DNA of 64,000 bases from Phallus indusiatus (lineage: Eukaryota > Basidiomycota > Agaricomycetes > Phallales > Phallaceae), in the NCBI GenBank assembly GCA_027605045.1, contig JAQFWX010000012.1, positions 446,930-510,929 on the forward strand, given 5' to 3'. Below, one piece after another: positions 1 through 9,621 of the stretch; the stretch's first letter is position 1; every line of letters begins with the position of its first letter. Position numbers and translations under genes: made by a program. Under the pieces are notes generated by a model that did no database searches, was not told the origin of the DNA, and worked only from the letters and a program-made list of their open reading frames with translations.

Positions 1-1024
1 CCAAACACAAGAAAATCGATAATCAAGGAGGTTGAGTTGCTAAAAAGATTCATCAACAAAACCTCTTCTAAACCGTAGCTGAGTCGGTGAAATCTCTTGC
101 ATTTATCATTTGAACAACGTACTACTACGAAACTGCATCAGTAGCTCATTTCAACGACAACAGATCGGACAACGCCATGCTCACCTCAGAAAAACAAAAC
201 ATCCGCTAAATGCTATTGACCCTGAACAGGGGGTTACATAAACTTCGTAATTCATATTGTGAAAACAGACCTACCGAACACGAGTAAAAAAAAACCTGCC
301 CCAAAACTTAGCATCAGCGGAACGATGAAGAATTTATTTCTGCAAAGTGAATACGTCCTGGCAACTATTAGACCTGATGAACAATCTGAGAACTTCGTTG
401 TTGAATACGAGTCTGAGGTGGCACAAACCAGTATAGCCAATGTAACTCAAGAAGAATGCAACGTTCGCAACGTTGGCGAGGTTATTACAAATCCTTTACA
501 GAGTATAAACCAGAATAACGAGCTTTTTACTCCCGAAAACTTGGAACTTACGAAGATGTCTGAAGAAATTTAGACGGGTCAATGCATCAGTAATAACGAC
601 AGAGCCTGGACCCGGTGGGGATCGGAACTCACAGCCTGAGTAGTATAATAGATGGTGATAAAACCAAATACTTGTGTAATGATGGTGCTATATCTCCCCA
701 AAAAATATAGTAACGTCGGAAATGTAAATGGCTTGAGCCAGAAATATTCGACCTCATCGTCAATGCGTATCAAAGTAGCATAGATAGAAAGCGCTGCCAG
801 TGCAGTCGTTACTCGTAAGCGACAGACTTTCTTTGTAGCTAAATGTGGGGATCACTTACCTACGCCACTAAGTTTCGTTAAGCTACTGATATAACTAGCA
901 TCATGATATAATTTGTCAGTACCAGAGGATTCGATATTCTCATTAAGAACTACCCTTCATAATCCTCGTTAATGAACCTCGTTATGATAGCCTCTATGCC
1001 TGCATGAGAGAGCCCCTGTGTCAT
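1..1024 (-). CDS. DUF6533 domain-containing membrane protein, copy A (3' end outside window)
   Basis: N-terminal part of a multi-exon gene; the C-terminal exons lie left of the window. The start at 1024 opens a 24-codon exon containing LSHAGIEA, shared by all four copies. It is followed by a 59-nt intron with branch site TACTGAC and acceptor GCTAG, a short exon (YISSLTKLSGV), a second intron, and the DUF6533 core with RIDDEVEYFW and LLYFLGRYST. A later segment near 290-410 contains GLIVARTYSLCRNKFFIV, the usual transmembrane stretch after the DUF6533 core. The family is common in agaric genomes, is predicted to have about seven membrane spans, and has no established function. I did not fix every splice junction. 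Upstream, a TTATAAG box lies 63 bp before the ATG. Confidence 0.75.
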
Positions 1025-1086
1025 TATTCCTGTGCGAATTGGACTGGACTGGAGTTGAATATGGATGTGTCAAGATTTTGGTGGTG

Positions 1087-1093
1087 CTTATAA
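1087..1093 (-). promoter_or_regulatory. TATA-like box of DUF6533 copy A
   Basis: On the minus strand this reads TTATAAG, 63 bp upstream of the start codon at 1024. The same heptamer sits 55-63 bp upstream of the start in copies B, C and D, which is why I treat it as a promoter element. Confidence 0.5.
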
Positions 1094-1721
1094 AACCCAG
1101 AGGACTGTACTACCCTGTGCCGGAATTAAGCTCTCGGCTCGGTGGATCAAATCATTTGGTATCAGTCGTCATTGAAGCGTAAGCACCAACCATGATTGAT
1201 GAAATGCAAGTTATAAGCTGCTTCTATAGGACATTGAAACAGATCACTTCTACCAGAGAGGGAAACTCAAATGACAAAGTTGGGTGATAGGCACGATAAT
1301 CAGCGTAGTACCTGAGTAAAATGGGAATGCGATTGACAAATAAATTTAAACTCGAAGGCACTTGATGAATCTTACATGATCAATTCAAAAATGGGGTGAT
1401 ATCGGTACCGGTGTGTACATATAATCGTAGTGACGAAGATTTTATCCATCAATTATCGTGATTCATCACTGAAAAGAAAACCTTATAATTTGAGTGTACC
1501 GCAGTGATTGCACAGTGAATCTGATGGTTATCGCTGACTCTCTTCAATTTTCCTGTAAATGGGACCACTGTCAGGAGAATGAACACTACAGGCGAGACAT
1601 TCATCTCAAGGGTGAAATGAATGATGTTCAATGGTGTAAAGAAGCTGTGGAGAGCATACCATACTCAACGAGCTGTTAACTCGTCAGTCCGTCAATGAAT
1701 GGCTTGATAAAATATAGAATT

Positions 1722-2112
1722 ATTCAGCGAAGCGATCTACTGATTATTTGCTTACAAGGCTTGCGCGCATCATAACACCATCAAACCCAAGTCAGATTGA
1801 TGGACACTGAGCGCACCAGGAACTATATTCGCTACCAGACCTTCGAGTTTTTCTTTTGCTAATACAGCTGTCATTAACGAGGCCGCACCGAAATCTCGTC
1901 CATTACCGGATCGCCGCCCCTGGATCTCAGTCGCTCGGATGATTACGATGTATTCAGCATTAATATGACAGCCGGTTTAGCAGGAGAAAAGCTCACGAGT
2001 ATATAGTTCCTGGTGAGCTCAGTGCTCATCAATCTGTGATGACTCGGGTTTGATGGTGTTATGATGCGCGCAAGCCTTGTGAGCAAATAATCAGTAGAAT
2101 GCTCCGCTGAAA
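1722..2112. repeat. Inverted repeat, ~155-bp arms and ~75-bp loop
   Basis: The left arm (1722-1880) matches the reverse complement of the right arm (1956-2112) along most of its length. Shared blocks include CTACTGATTATTTGC, AAGGCTTGCGCGCATCATAA and CACCAGGAACTATAT. By eye identity is roughly 80-90% with a few small indels. The arms contain array-spacer sequence that is present in only one orientation in units B and D, so this is an inverted duplication specific to unit A. Confidence 0.85.
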
Positions 2113-3022
2113 ATCGCAACAAAATCCTTTTAGCATCTTGTGGCTGACGACATCGACCCGACATCATCATGAAGACTATCTCAGTTGCTCGGATGATTAC
2201 GATGTATTCAACTTCAATAGTGAATCACCATGATTCTGTTAGAACCTTCATAAAATTCCCGAGCTTTCGTAGATCTGATTCGCTAAGCTTGAGTAAAACT
2301 TAAAAGGGTCTACTCGTAAACTTGACAGCGGCACCCGGGCTGATCGAGAACGAGGCGCATAGCCTGTTGCTGTAAGATGATACTATCTGATTGACAAGTC
2401 GGTTGCTCAAAACGCCGTTTCGTCTCTCCTGGTCGTCAGGGTTTCATTGCTCCGCCTGTAAACGTGTTCAACACGAGATACGCAGACTTTAGCAATGGAT
2501 TGTGTTTGATTTGGTTCGGTTTTTCAAAATCGGTTTGTAATTGAGGCCTTGAGGCCTCATCGCGGTTTGGGTTCGGTTTGACGGTGGTTTAGGAAACATA
2601 GTGCTTGTTGGGCGCTAAGTGTAATCGCGATGAGTAATAGTGTCCGGCACAAGTCCGGCATTTTGATATGCATTTCCGGGTCATTTTCAGTCTCTGAACG
2701 AAACAACGGACTGTCCCGCTGATGTCGATGAGATCTAGTCACGGTTCAGATGTAATCGGGACTGTTAAGTATCAACTGTCCCAAACTTCCAAATCTTTTT
2801 TCACAAGCAAAACGCCGAGTTGCTAGAATACCAAAATAGTTTACGTGGTGTTCCATCTTCAGAAACAGTATTATCTGTTATTATTTGCGATCAAGACGAT
2901 GCTTACATGTCGAATATTGATGTATTCAATTGGCATGGATCGGCAGATAAGTGTCAGGCATTGTAGACCTATCCACATGTATCGTATGTCTAATAACAAT
3001 TGGCTTAAGTTATTGTATGTAA

Positions 3023-3040
3023 AACAAAGCCCGCTTTGTT
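3023..3040. terminator. 3' palindrome downstream of copy B
   Basis: AACAAAGC-CC-GCTTTGTT, a perfect 8-bp stem, lies 33 bp beyond the stop codon of copy B. The spacing is identical in copies C and D. It could be a 3'-end processing or RNA stability hairpin; that role is inferred only from position and conservation. Confidence 0.45.
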
Positions 3041-3073
3041 AAAATACAGTCCTTAAAAATGAATGACTACAAG

Positions 3074-6000
3074 TTAATCGAACTCAACCTCCTTCGTCGA
3101 CGTATTTAGGTCCCGAACCACCGGCAGTATAAGATTTGCGTCCCCATCTTCATCCTCCTCCTCGGCCATCTCTACCCGAATAGATTGCTGGATGTGCTGC
3201 ACCACATCTTGAATTGATTGGATAGGCGGTAACGACGCGTAATTGGCTTGGATCGCCTTGGAGTTATGTCGCCGAAGATCAAGGATGTAGTTTGTAACCA
3301 AGATGGGTCCCAAACTGGCATCAAAAGTAAATGTAAATGGAATGAATTATACTGTAATTGAATACATACGCTTGCACTAATGCACCCAAACCTTGTATCA
3401 CTATACCGGTCTTATTATTAATTTGAGTAAACCATGAACAAACAACATTGAACGAAGATCACTTTACATCCTTGAGCTAGAGAAAATAGAAGTAAAGGAG
3501 TTACATCATATTGATAATTAAAACAAATACCTAATGAAAGCGACAAACATTGCCACAACTGAAATCATACCTGGACGCGCCCTCTTAATGGAATTACCAT
3601 GGTGCGACAACCAAGAACTCTCAATACTGGGAATATATGCACCTAACGACCACCCCACCAATGCACAGTTCTGGCACCAACTTGAAATACTACGTCACCC
3701 CCGAAAAATTGACGTCTTAATAGGAGACTTCAATGTAGTTGAAGACAGTGCCGATAGACTCCCACCACATGACGATCCATCAGCAAACAGAGACAACCTG
3801 AGATCCCTGAAAGCTAAACACACCCTAGTCGACGGATGGCGAAACACCTTCCCAGACACTCTCAAATACACGTTCACCCAACCAAATGGCCTTGTCCACT
3901 CACGCATTGATCGTATATATGTTACGGAGAACCTATCTGCGCAAACAATAAATTGGAACATTTCTCAAACCAACATTCAAACCGACCACAGCCTAGTGTC
4001 TACCGACCTTCTAAACACCACAGGCCCAGATATAGGCCCCGGAAGATGGAGGATCCCCCTCTACCTCATGCAAGACAAACCATTCATAGAATCCATTGAG
4101 CATGACGGCTTCCACTTTGAAAATAGAATCATGTCCCACGGAACAAATAACATACAACAAATCTATTGTGAATTCAAGAATATGATATATGAAACAGCGA
4201 GGAGACATGCTAGACGGCGTGCTCCGAAATTTGACGTTGAAATAAATGAGTGCCAGAGAAGACTTGACTCAATTGCTACTAATCCAGAAATGGACGCCGG
4301 TGAAAGAGCTGAACTCTCCGCCTTAGCAAAACAGGATCTTACCAAAATTGAACAACGCCGATATAATATATATAAAGCGAACATTGAAACACGCCTAGCC
4401 ATAGAAAAAGAAACGATGAATAAATCCTGGACAAAACAAGGGAAACCTCGAAAAACACGAGACCTAATATACCGCCTACACCTACCCGGCCCTCCACCAC
4501 ATAGAATCGCCACTCGTAGTCTAGAAATGGCAGAACTTACAAGGGACTACCATGAAAATCTTCAGAAAGCAGATATTGCACCTCAATCCAACACTGACCG
4601 CGAAGAAGATATTGCAATGGCCCTACCACGACTGAATCCAGTCCTAACCCCTCTAAATGTTGAGACCTTAGAACAACACATAACACGAGATGAGGTCACC
4701 TGCACAATATTGAACTTGCCAAATGAAAAAGCAGCCGGCCTCGATGGCATTCCATACGAACTCTGGAAAACACTAGTCAGAAACGGAAAACAAAACGAGA
4801 AAAACGGCATTATTGCGTTCAATGTCACCAGACTACTCACCAAAGTATTCAATGACATTGAACGCCACGGCGTAATACCAGAACACAAATTCTCTGAAGG
4901 ATGGATGTGCCCTTTATATAAGAAAAATGATCCAACCGATGTCAGTAATTATAGACCAATCACCATACTCAACACAGATTACCGAATCATGTCAAGAACC
5001 CTCACCTCCAAGCTTATACCAGCCATCAACGATGTCATTAATGAAGACCAGGTGGGCTTCATGAAAAACCGACAAATCAGTGACCTAACACAGCAAATTA
5101 AACTCATCCTGGATGCTTGTGAAGTAACCGAACAAAATGGAGTCATCGTATGCCTAGATCAAGAAAAGGCTTACGATAAAATAAGACACGACTACCTTTG
5201 GGAAGTCTTACGCACCTATGGTATCCCCAGGAGTTTTATTCACACAGTTAAGGCATTGTACTCGAATGCTACTACAAAAACCATTATCAATGGAACATGC
5301 AGCACCACCTTTCCCATAACGAGAGGAGTACGACAAGGCGACCCCCTCTCCTGCCCTCTCTTCAACCTGGCAATCGAACCCTTAGCAACTAGGATACGCA
5401 CCTCTAACATAAAAGGCTTTACCGCCAGAGTTTCCCATCAAGACATACACAGCTTCATAGTCTCACTATTCGCCGACGACACAACAGTCTTCCTGTCCCA
5501 AGACGATGACTATCATCAACTTGAAAATACCCTCTTAACCTGGTGTAAAGGATCAGGCGCAAAATTTAACCTCTCCAAAACTGCACTAATACCGGTTGGC
5601 ACGCCTGAGTACCGAGACTCCCTGCTCCAGACCCGACAACTACATATTGATAGTACCCCCATCCCTGACAACATACACATAGCCAATGAACACGAGCCTA
5701 CCAGGATATTAGGAGCGTACATAGGCAACAATATAGAACAAACCGCTATATGGACACCAGTCCTCGAAAAAGTTGGGAATAGACTAGAGATTTGGAACAC
5801 AAGCTTCCCAACGGTAGAAGGACGCCGACTAATAGTAAATATGGTAGTCGGAGGCTGCACACAATACTTAACCAAAGCACAAGGAATACCAAAAGAAATA
5901 GAACAAAAACTCACTCAGATCACCCGAACTTTCTTCTGGAACTCCTCAGCCCCACCCCCAGTAAACTCCGACACACTCTATAACCACCACATCGCTGGAG

Positions 6001-9000
6001 GAAAAAAGCTCTTGAGTATCCCGGCAAGAAACCAAGCCATAATTCTCCGAACATTACGCACCTTCCTCGCCTTTGGCCCAAGTAGACCCAATTGGGCTCT
6101 ACTAGCCGAAGAAATACTACGGGCCAATGTCACCAAAAAATACGCTCTTGAAACTGACATTGCCCTGCAAAACCCCTTCACCCAATTTTGGACCGCCAAA
6201 ATTACCCACACCACCACCCACATCCCTCAATATATCAAAGACATGATGAAGGGAGCGAATAATGCCAACGTTTTCCTTGAACCAAGAATGCTATCCGCTA
6301 AAGCTAAAGCTAAAATACCTATATGGTTTCATGTAGGGCTGAAACAAAAACACCGTATTGGATGGAAATCACCCACTGCAATATGCCTCAGATCCCGACA
6401 CCATGTAGTCACCACAGGAGAACTGATAAGCATCCTCCTACCCGACCACGACATGACCCCACTCTGCGAAACACCGAACGCGTGCAAGCAATGGGCCCAA
6501 AAGACCCTCGAACGCTTAGACCAAATATGGAACCCACTAGCTGATTGGCCGGCGAAAAACTACAGACAAAATGAAGAAAACTTATACATCGCAAAGCCCC
6601 TCCCTGAACCCTCCGACGATTTAAAAGATGGCTTCCGAATCAACCTCTATAACCCCCCACCCAGAGACCGCAGACTCTTCCAGGAACCCGATAACCCACA
6701 CCCACCCGACACCATGACAGTATATACAGACGGCTCAGCGAGAAACAATGGTAATACAAACGCAACAGCCGGTATTGGGATTTGGTATGCAGAAAATGAT
6801 CCACGAAACAGAGCCCTAAGACTCCCTCAACACCTGAACACAAACAATGCTGCCGAACTGATGGCAATCCTGTTCGTTCTTCAAAATACATCGCCAAAGA
6901 CCGAGCTAGAAATACGGACAGACTCTCAATATAGTATAAACCAATTAACGAAATATTTACATAAAAACCTACAACAAGGGTGGATAGGTATCGCGAACAG
7001 AGACATCATATCCGCCATAGCAGCCTGGCTCCTATACAGAGAACAACAAGGGACATGCACCTACTTACGCAAAGTTGACGGTCACAGCGGTGATGAAGGA
7101 AATGATGGTGCAGACGAACTTGCAAACCTTGGAGCTGATAAAGACACCCCAGACAACATAACCCTTCGGGCACCACCAGAATGCCGAATCCGTGGCCTGG
7201 CACTAGCAGAGGCCTCCCAAGCTATACTCTACCGTACCATCCTAGACGCAAAAGCTGTACCGGCTAGACCGCGGACTATAAGCATGCTAGAAATTGCCAA
7301 AACAGACATACAAGATCTTACCGGGGGAATCCCTACTGACGAAACCATCTGGAAAGCCCTAAAACACCAGTGCCTAAGTAAAAGTATCCAAGCCTTTCTA
7401 TGGAAATCTCTCCATGACGCCCACAAAATAGGGACATACTGGCAAAACATTACGGGTCTCGAGCAAAGAGGCCTATGCCATACCTGCAATGAAACTGAAA
7501 CCCTCGAACATATCCTACTAAAATGCCCACACACAGGACAACAAGTAGCCTGGAATGAAGTAAGGAAACTATGGAACAACGAGATTGCATGGAGAGAACC
7601 CACTCTTGGCAGTATCCTGGCATGCGCCGCCCCGCTAATCCGACCCACATTAAACGCAAATAAATCCATCCTCCGTCTATACGCAATTCTGCTTTCTGAA
7701 ACCGCTTTCCTTATCTGGAAAATCCGCTGTGAATGGAAAATCAGACACCAAGGCGACCCGGCAAAGGAACCCCACCGAGACGAAATCAAAGCGCGGTGGA
7801 AAAGAACATTGGACCAAAAAATCAGAACTGATTTCTTATCGACTAACTCGAAGTATGGCCGGAAAGCTATACCGGAAAAAGAGGTTATTGAGACATGGAA
7901 ACATGTCTTACCAGCAGGACAAATCCAAGATTTTTTGGAACCAACTGCGCGGCTGGGGTTTTAGTGGGTAGGGATGGCGAAAGATGACGCTGTGACTTAC
8001 GGGTCACAGTGTCGTCGGACGACATGAGTCCTACACTATTGATGTCCTGTAGACATCAATGTGCGTAAGCGCATTTCCCCGCGGGGCCGCCTCTTTCTTT
8101 CCAAGTGAAACTTCCACTTAAGTAGGTTGTGACTCCTACGAAACCCCCTTGATGGGGTAGAAAACTTCTCCTAGTGGGTAACTTTTCTGCCTATTCCAAA
8201 CATCCGACCAAAAAAAAAAAAAAAAAAAAAAAATAATTAAAACAAACCTGCCACCCAGCAATGGTAAACGAGAGATTAAGTAAAATTGCAAGTCTTCAAA
8301 TTAAAACCAACATTATAAAAACATAGTGTAGAACGCGACTAGTTTCCTTACAAAAATCTCGAAATAGCTAAAGAAAAAATATATGAATCTTTCACGAGTC
8401 AGTTAAGAAAAACAAGTAGTTACTTTGCTTACATAAGTAGTGTGGAAGCAAGATCGTTCCCCGTTTGAATTCCTGTCTTGCGCTTCAAGTTCCACGTATC
8501 CCAAACCTTATATAAAGATATCCCGAATACAAGAAAATCGATAATAAAGAAGTTTAGATTGTTAAGAAGAGTTATCAACACATCTTCTTCTAAATCGTAG
8601 CTGAGTCGGTAAAATATCTTGCATGTATTATTTGAACAACGTACCACTGCGAAACTGCGTAAGTAGTTCATTCCAACGACAAAAGACCAGATAACGCTAT
8701 GCTCACCTCTGAACGACAAGGCATCCTCTAAACACTATTGTCACTGAATAAGGGGGTTACATAAACTCGCTAATTCATATTGCGATGAGGGACCTACTGA
8801 ACACGAAGAAAAACAACTCCGCCCCAAAACTAAGCATTAGTGGAACGATGAAGAGTTTTTTCCGCAAAGTGAATACGTCCTGGCGACTATCAGACCTGGT
8901 GAACAATTTGAGAAATTCGTTGTCGAAATAAAAGTCTGTGGCACAACTTAACCGGTATAGCCGATGAAACTCAAGCAGTTTGTGGCGTTCCCAACGTTGG

Positions 9001-9552
9001 CGAGAATATTACAAAACCTTCACAGAGTGTAAACCAGAATGACAAGATTTTAATCCCAAAAATTGGAACTTACGAAGATATCTGGAGATATTCAAACGGG
9101 ATTAATACATCAGTAATAACGATAGAGCACGATGGGGATCGGACTCACTGGCATATAGAAGGTGGCAAAAGCAAATCCTTTTGAAATGATGGAGCTATAT
9201 CTCCCCAAAAAATATAGTAACGTAGGAAAAGTAAATGGTTTAAGCCAAACGTATTCGATCTCATCGTCAATTCGTATCAAAGTAGCATAGATAGAAAGCG
9301 CTGCCAGTGCAGTCGTTACTCATGAGCGACGGACTTTCTTTGTAGTCAAAGGTTTTGAAAGGTATGGGTAACTTACCTACGCTACTAAGTTTCACTAAGG
9401 CAGTGATATAACTAGCATCATCATATAATTCGTCAGTGTCAGAGAATTCGAGATTTTTATCAAGACATTGAAAGAATTTACTTCTCATAATCTTCGTTAA
9501 TGCCTCTCGCTACAATAGCCTCTATGCCTGCATGAGAGAGCCTATGTTTCAT
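3074..9552 (-). CDS. DUF6533 domain-containing membrane protein, copy B, split by a LINE
   Basis: Same exon plan as copy A. The start at 9552 begins MKHRLSHAGIEA; the DUF6533 exon is near 9165-9300; a membrane segment near 8430-8720 contains SLYKVWDTWNLKRK; the C-terminal exon at 3074-3313 has ILDLRRHNSKAIQANYASLPP and an acidic tail. The LINE at 3528-8232 lies in the last-but-one intron, about 15 nt past the donor (GGCAG|GTTTG) on the gene's strand. The coding exons and splice sites I checked are intact, so the damage is an intron enlarged from under about 250 nt to nearly 5 kb, carrying antisense LINE sequence. Fungal introns are rarely that long, so correct splicing is doubtful; this copy may be functionally dead or make a protein lacking its C-terminus. 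Confidence 0.65.
3514..3527. repeat. LINE target-site duplication, left copy
   Basis: ATAATTAAAACAAA. Its identical partner is at 8233-8246. The unoccupied equivalent in copy C reads GATAATTAAAACACACCTG (about 11907-11925). Confidence 0.9.
3534..7964 (+). CDS. LINE ORF2-like polyprotein: APE endonuclease (partial), reverse transcriptase, RNase H, zf-RVT
   Basis: 1476 codons without an internal stop. The endonuclease remnant (about residues 1-160) keeps the back half of the APE fold: GDFN at 64-67, SRIDRIY at 123-129 and TDH at 150-152. The reverse transcriptase follows, with YRPITIL, a motif with catalytic Asp (LDQEKAYDK, about 540), GVRQGDPLSCPLFN and the FADD catalytic box (about 645). RNase H starts near 1065 with TDGSA, AAELMAI, RTDSQYS and DELAN, giving the D-E-D-D set. 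A zinc-binding domain near 1314 (CHTCN..EHILLKCPH) resembles zf-RVT. The family's usual endonuclease begins some 70-100 residues earlier, so this ATG is just the first one left after 5' truncation. RT and RNase H look intact, but the nicking activity is probably lost. Confidence 0.93.
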   Translation: MKATNIATTEIIPGRALLMELPWCDNQELSILGIYAPNDHPTNAQFWHQLEILRHPRKIDVLIGDFNVVEDSADRLPPHDDPSANRDNLRSLKAKHTLVDGWRNTFPDTLKYTFTQPNGLVHSRIDRIYVTENLSAQTINWNISQTNIQTDHSLVSTDLLNTTGPDIGPGRWRIPLYLMQDKPFIESIEHDGFHFENRIMSHGTNNIQQIYCEFKNMIYETARRHARRRAPKFDVEINECQRRLDSIATNPEMDAGERAELSALAKQDLTKIEQRRYNIYKANIETRLAIEKETMNKSWTKQGKPRKTRDLIYRLHLPGPPPHRIATRSLEMAELTRDYHENLQKADIAPQSNTDREEDIAMALPRLNPVLTPLNVETLEQHITRDEVTCTILNLPNEKAAGLDGIPYELWKTLVRNGKQNEKNGIIAFNVTRLLTKVFNDIERHGVIPEHKFSEGWMCPLYKKNDPTDVSNYRPITILNTDYRIMSRTLTSKLIPAINDVINEDQVGFMKNRQISDLTQQIKLILDACEVTEQNGVIVCLDQEKAYDKIRHDYLWEVLRTYGIPRSFIHTVKALYSNATTKTIINGTCSTTFPITRGVRQGDPLSCPLFNLAIEPLATRIRTSNIKGFTARVSHQDIHSFIVSLFADDTTVFLSQDDDYHQLENTLLTWCKGSGAKFNLSKTALIPVGTPEYRDSLLQTRQLHIDSTPIPDNIHIANEHEPTRILGAYIGNNIEQTAIWTPVLEKVGNRLEIWNTSFPTVEGRRLIVNMVVGGCTQYLTKAQGIPKEIEQKLTQITRTFFWNSSAPPPVNSDTLYNHHIAGGKKLLSIPARNQAIILRTLRTFLAFGPSRPNWALLAEEILRANVTKKYALETDIALQNPFTQFWTAKITHTTTHIPQYIKDMMKGANNANVFLEPRMLSAKAKAKIPIWFHVGLKQKHRIGWKSPTAICLRSRHHVVTTGELISILLPDHDMTPLCETPNACKQWAQKTLERLDQIWNPLADWPAKNYRQNEENLYIAKPLPEPSDDLKDGFRINLYNPPPRDRRLFQEPDNPHPPDTMTVYTDGSARNNGNTNATAGIGIWYAENDPRNRALRLPQHLNTNNAAELMAILFVLQNTSPKTELEIRTDSQYSINQLTKYLHKNLQQGWIGIANRDIISAIAAWLLYREQQGTCTYLRKVDGHSGDEGNDGADELANLGADKDTPDNITLRAPPECRIRGLALAEASQAILYRTILDAKAVPARPRTISMLEIAKTDIQDLTGGIPTDETIWKALKHQCLSKSIQAFLWKSLHDAHKIGTYWQNITGLEQRGLCHTCNETETLEHILLKCPHTGQQVAWNEVRKLWNNEIAWREPTLGSILACAAPLIRPTLNANKSILRLYAILLSETAFLIWKIRCEWKIRHQGDPAKEPHRDEIKARWKRTLDQKIRTDFLSTNSKYGRKAIPEKEVIETWKHVLPAGQIQDFLEPTARLGF
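7983..8160 (+). other. LINE 3' UTR with consecutive stem-loops
   Basis: Several hairpins are packed in under 200 bp: a 14-bp stem (7983-7996 with 8003-8016, two G-U pairs), a perfect 9-bp stem (8038-8046 with 8052-8060), TGCG-TAAG-CGCA (8062-8073), CCCC-GC-GGGG (8077-8086), AAGTG..CACTT (8103-8119), GTAGG..CCTAC, and CCCC-TTGAT-GGGG. Some LINE reverse transcriptases recognise 3' UTR stem-loops; that role here is inferred. Confidence 0.6.
8210..8232 (+). other. LINE poly(A) tail
   Basis: An uninterrupted run of A residues lies directly before the right target-site duplication. Its exact end is ambiguous because the duplication begins with A. Confidence 0.9.
8233..8246. repeat. LINE target-site duplication, right copy
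   Basis: ATAATTAAAACAAA, identical to 3514-3527. On the opposite strand it reads TTTGTTTTAATTAT, the T-rich context expected at a LINE nicking site. Confidence 0.9.
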
Positions 9553-9614
9553 TATTCCTGTGCGAATCGGACTGGACTGGAGTTGAATATGGATGTGTCC
9601 CGATTTTGGTGGTC

Positions 9615-9621
9615 CTTATAA
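9615..9621 (-). promoter_or_regulatory. TATA-like box of DUF6533 copy B
   Basis: TTATAAG on the minus strand, 63 bp upstream of the start codon at 9552, the same distance as in copy A. Confidence 0.5.

Larger units (their letters stand above)
1025..3073. other. Array spacer between copies A and B
   Basis: This is the upstream spacer of copy A plus the 3' flank of copy B. It aligns in pieces with the other array spacers. I see no credible gene. It contains the inverted duplication at 1722-2112 and, at about 2790-2915, a stretch homologous to the 3' end of the lipase gene at 17965-18118. Confidence 0.7.
3528..8232 (+). mobile_element. Non-LTR retrotransposon (LINE), 5'-truncated, with poly(A) tail
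   Basis: The element lies between exact 14-bp direct repeats. It has one long ORF with endonuclease, reverse transcriptase, RNase H and zinc-binding regions, a ~250-bp 3' UTR and a poly(A) run of about 23 nt. This is the hallmark of target-primed insertion. The 5' end starts only 6 bp before the first in-frame ATG and inside the endonuclease domain, so the 5' part, including any first ORF, was lost. Domain order (APE, RT, RNase H, zf-RVT) fits the Tad/I group of fungal LINEs; the exact clade would need a tree. The + strand is strongly A/C-rich, unlike the flanks. Confidence 0.93.

Noticed and set aside
1494..1679. Plus-strand open frame in the unit A spacer
   Set aside because: The frame is broken in the aligned spacer of other units, so it is chance.
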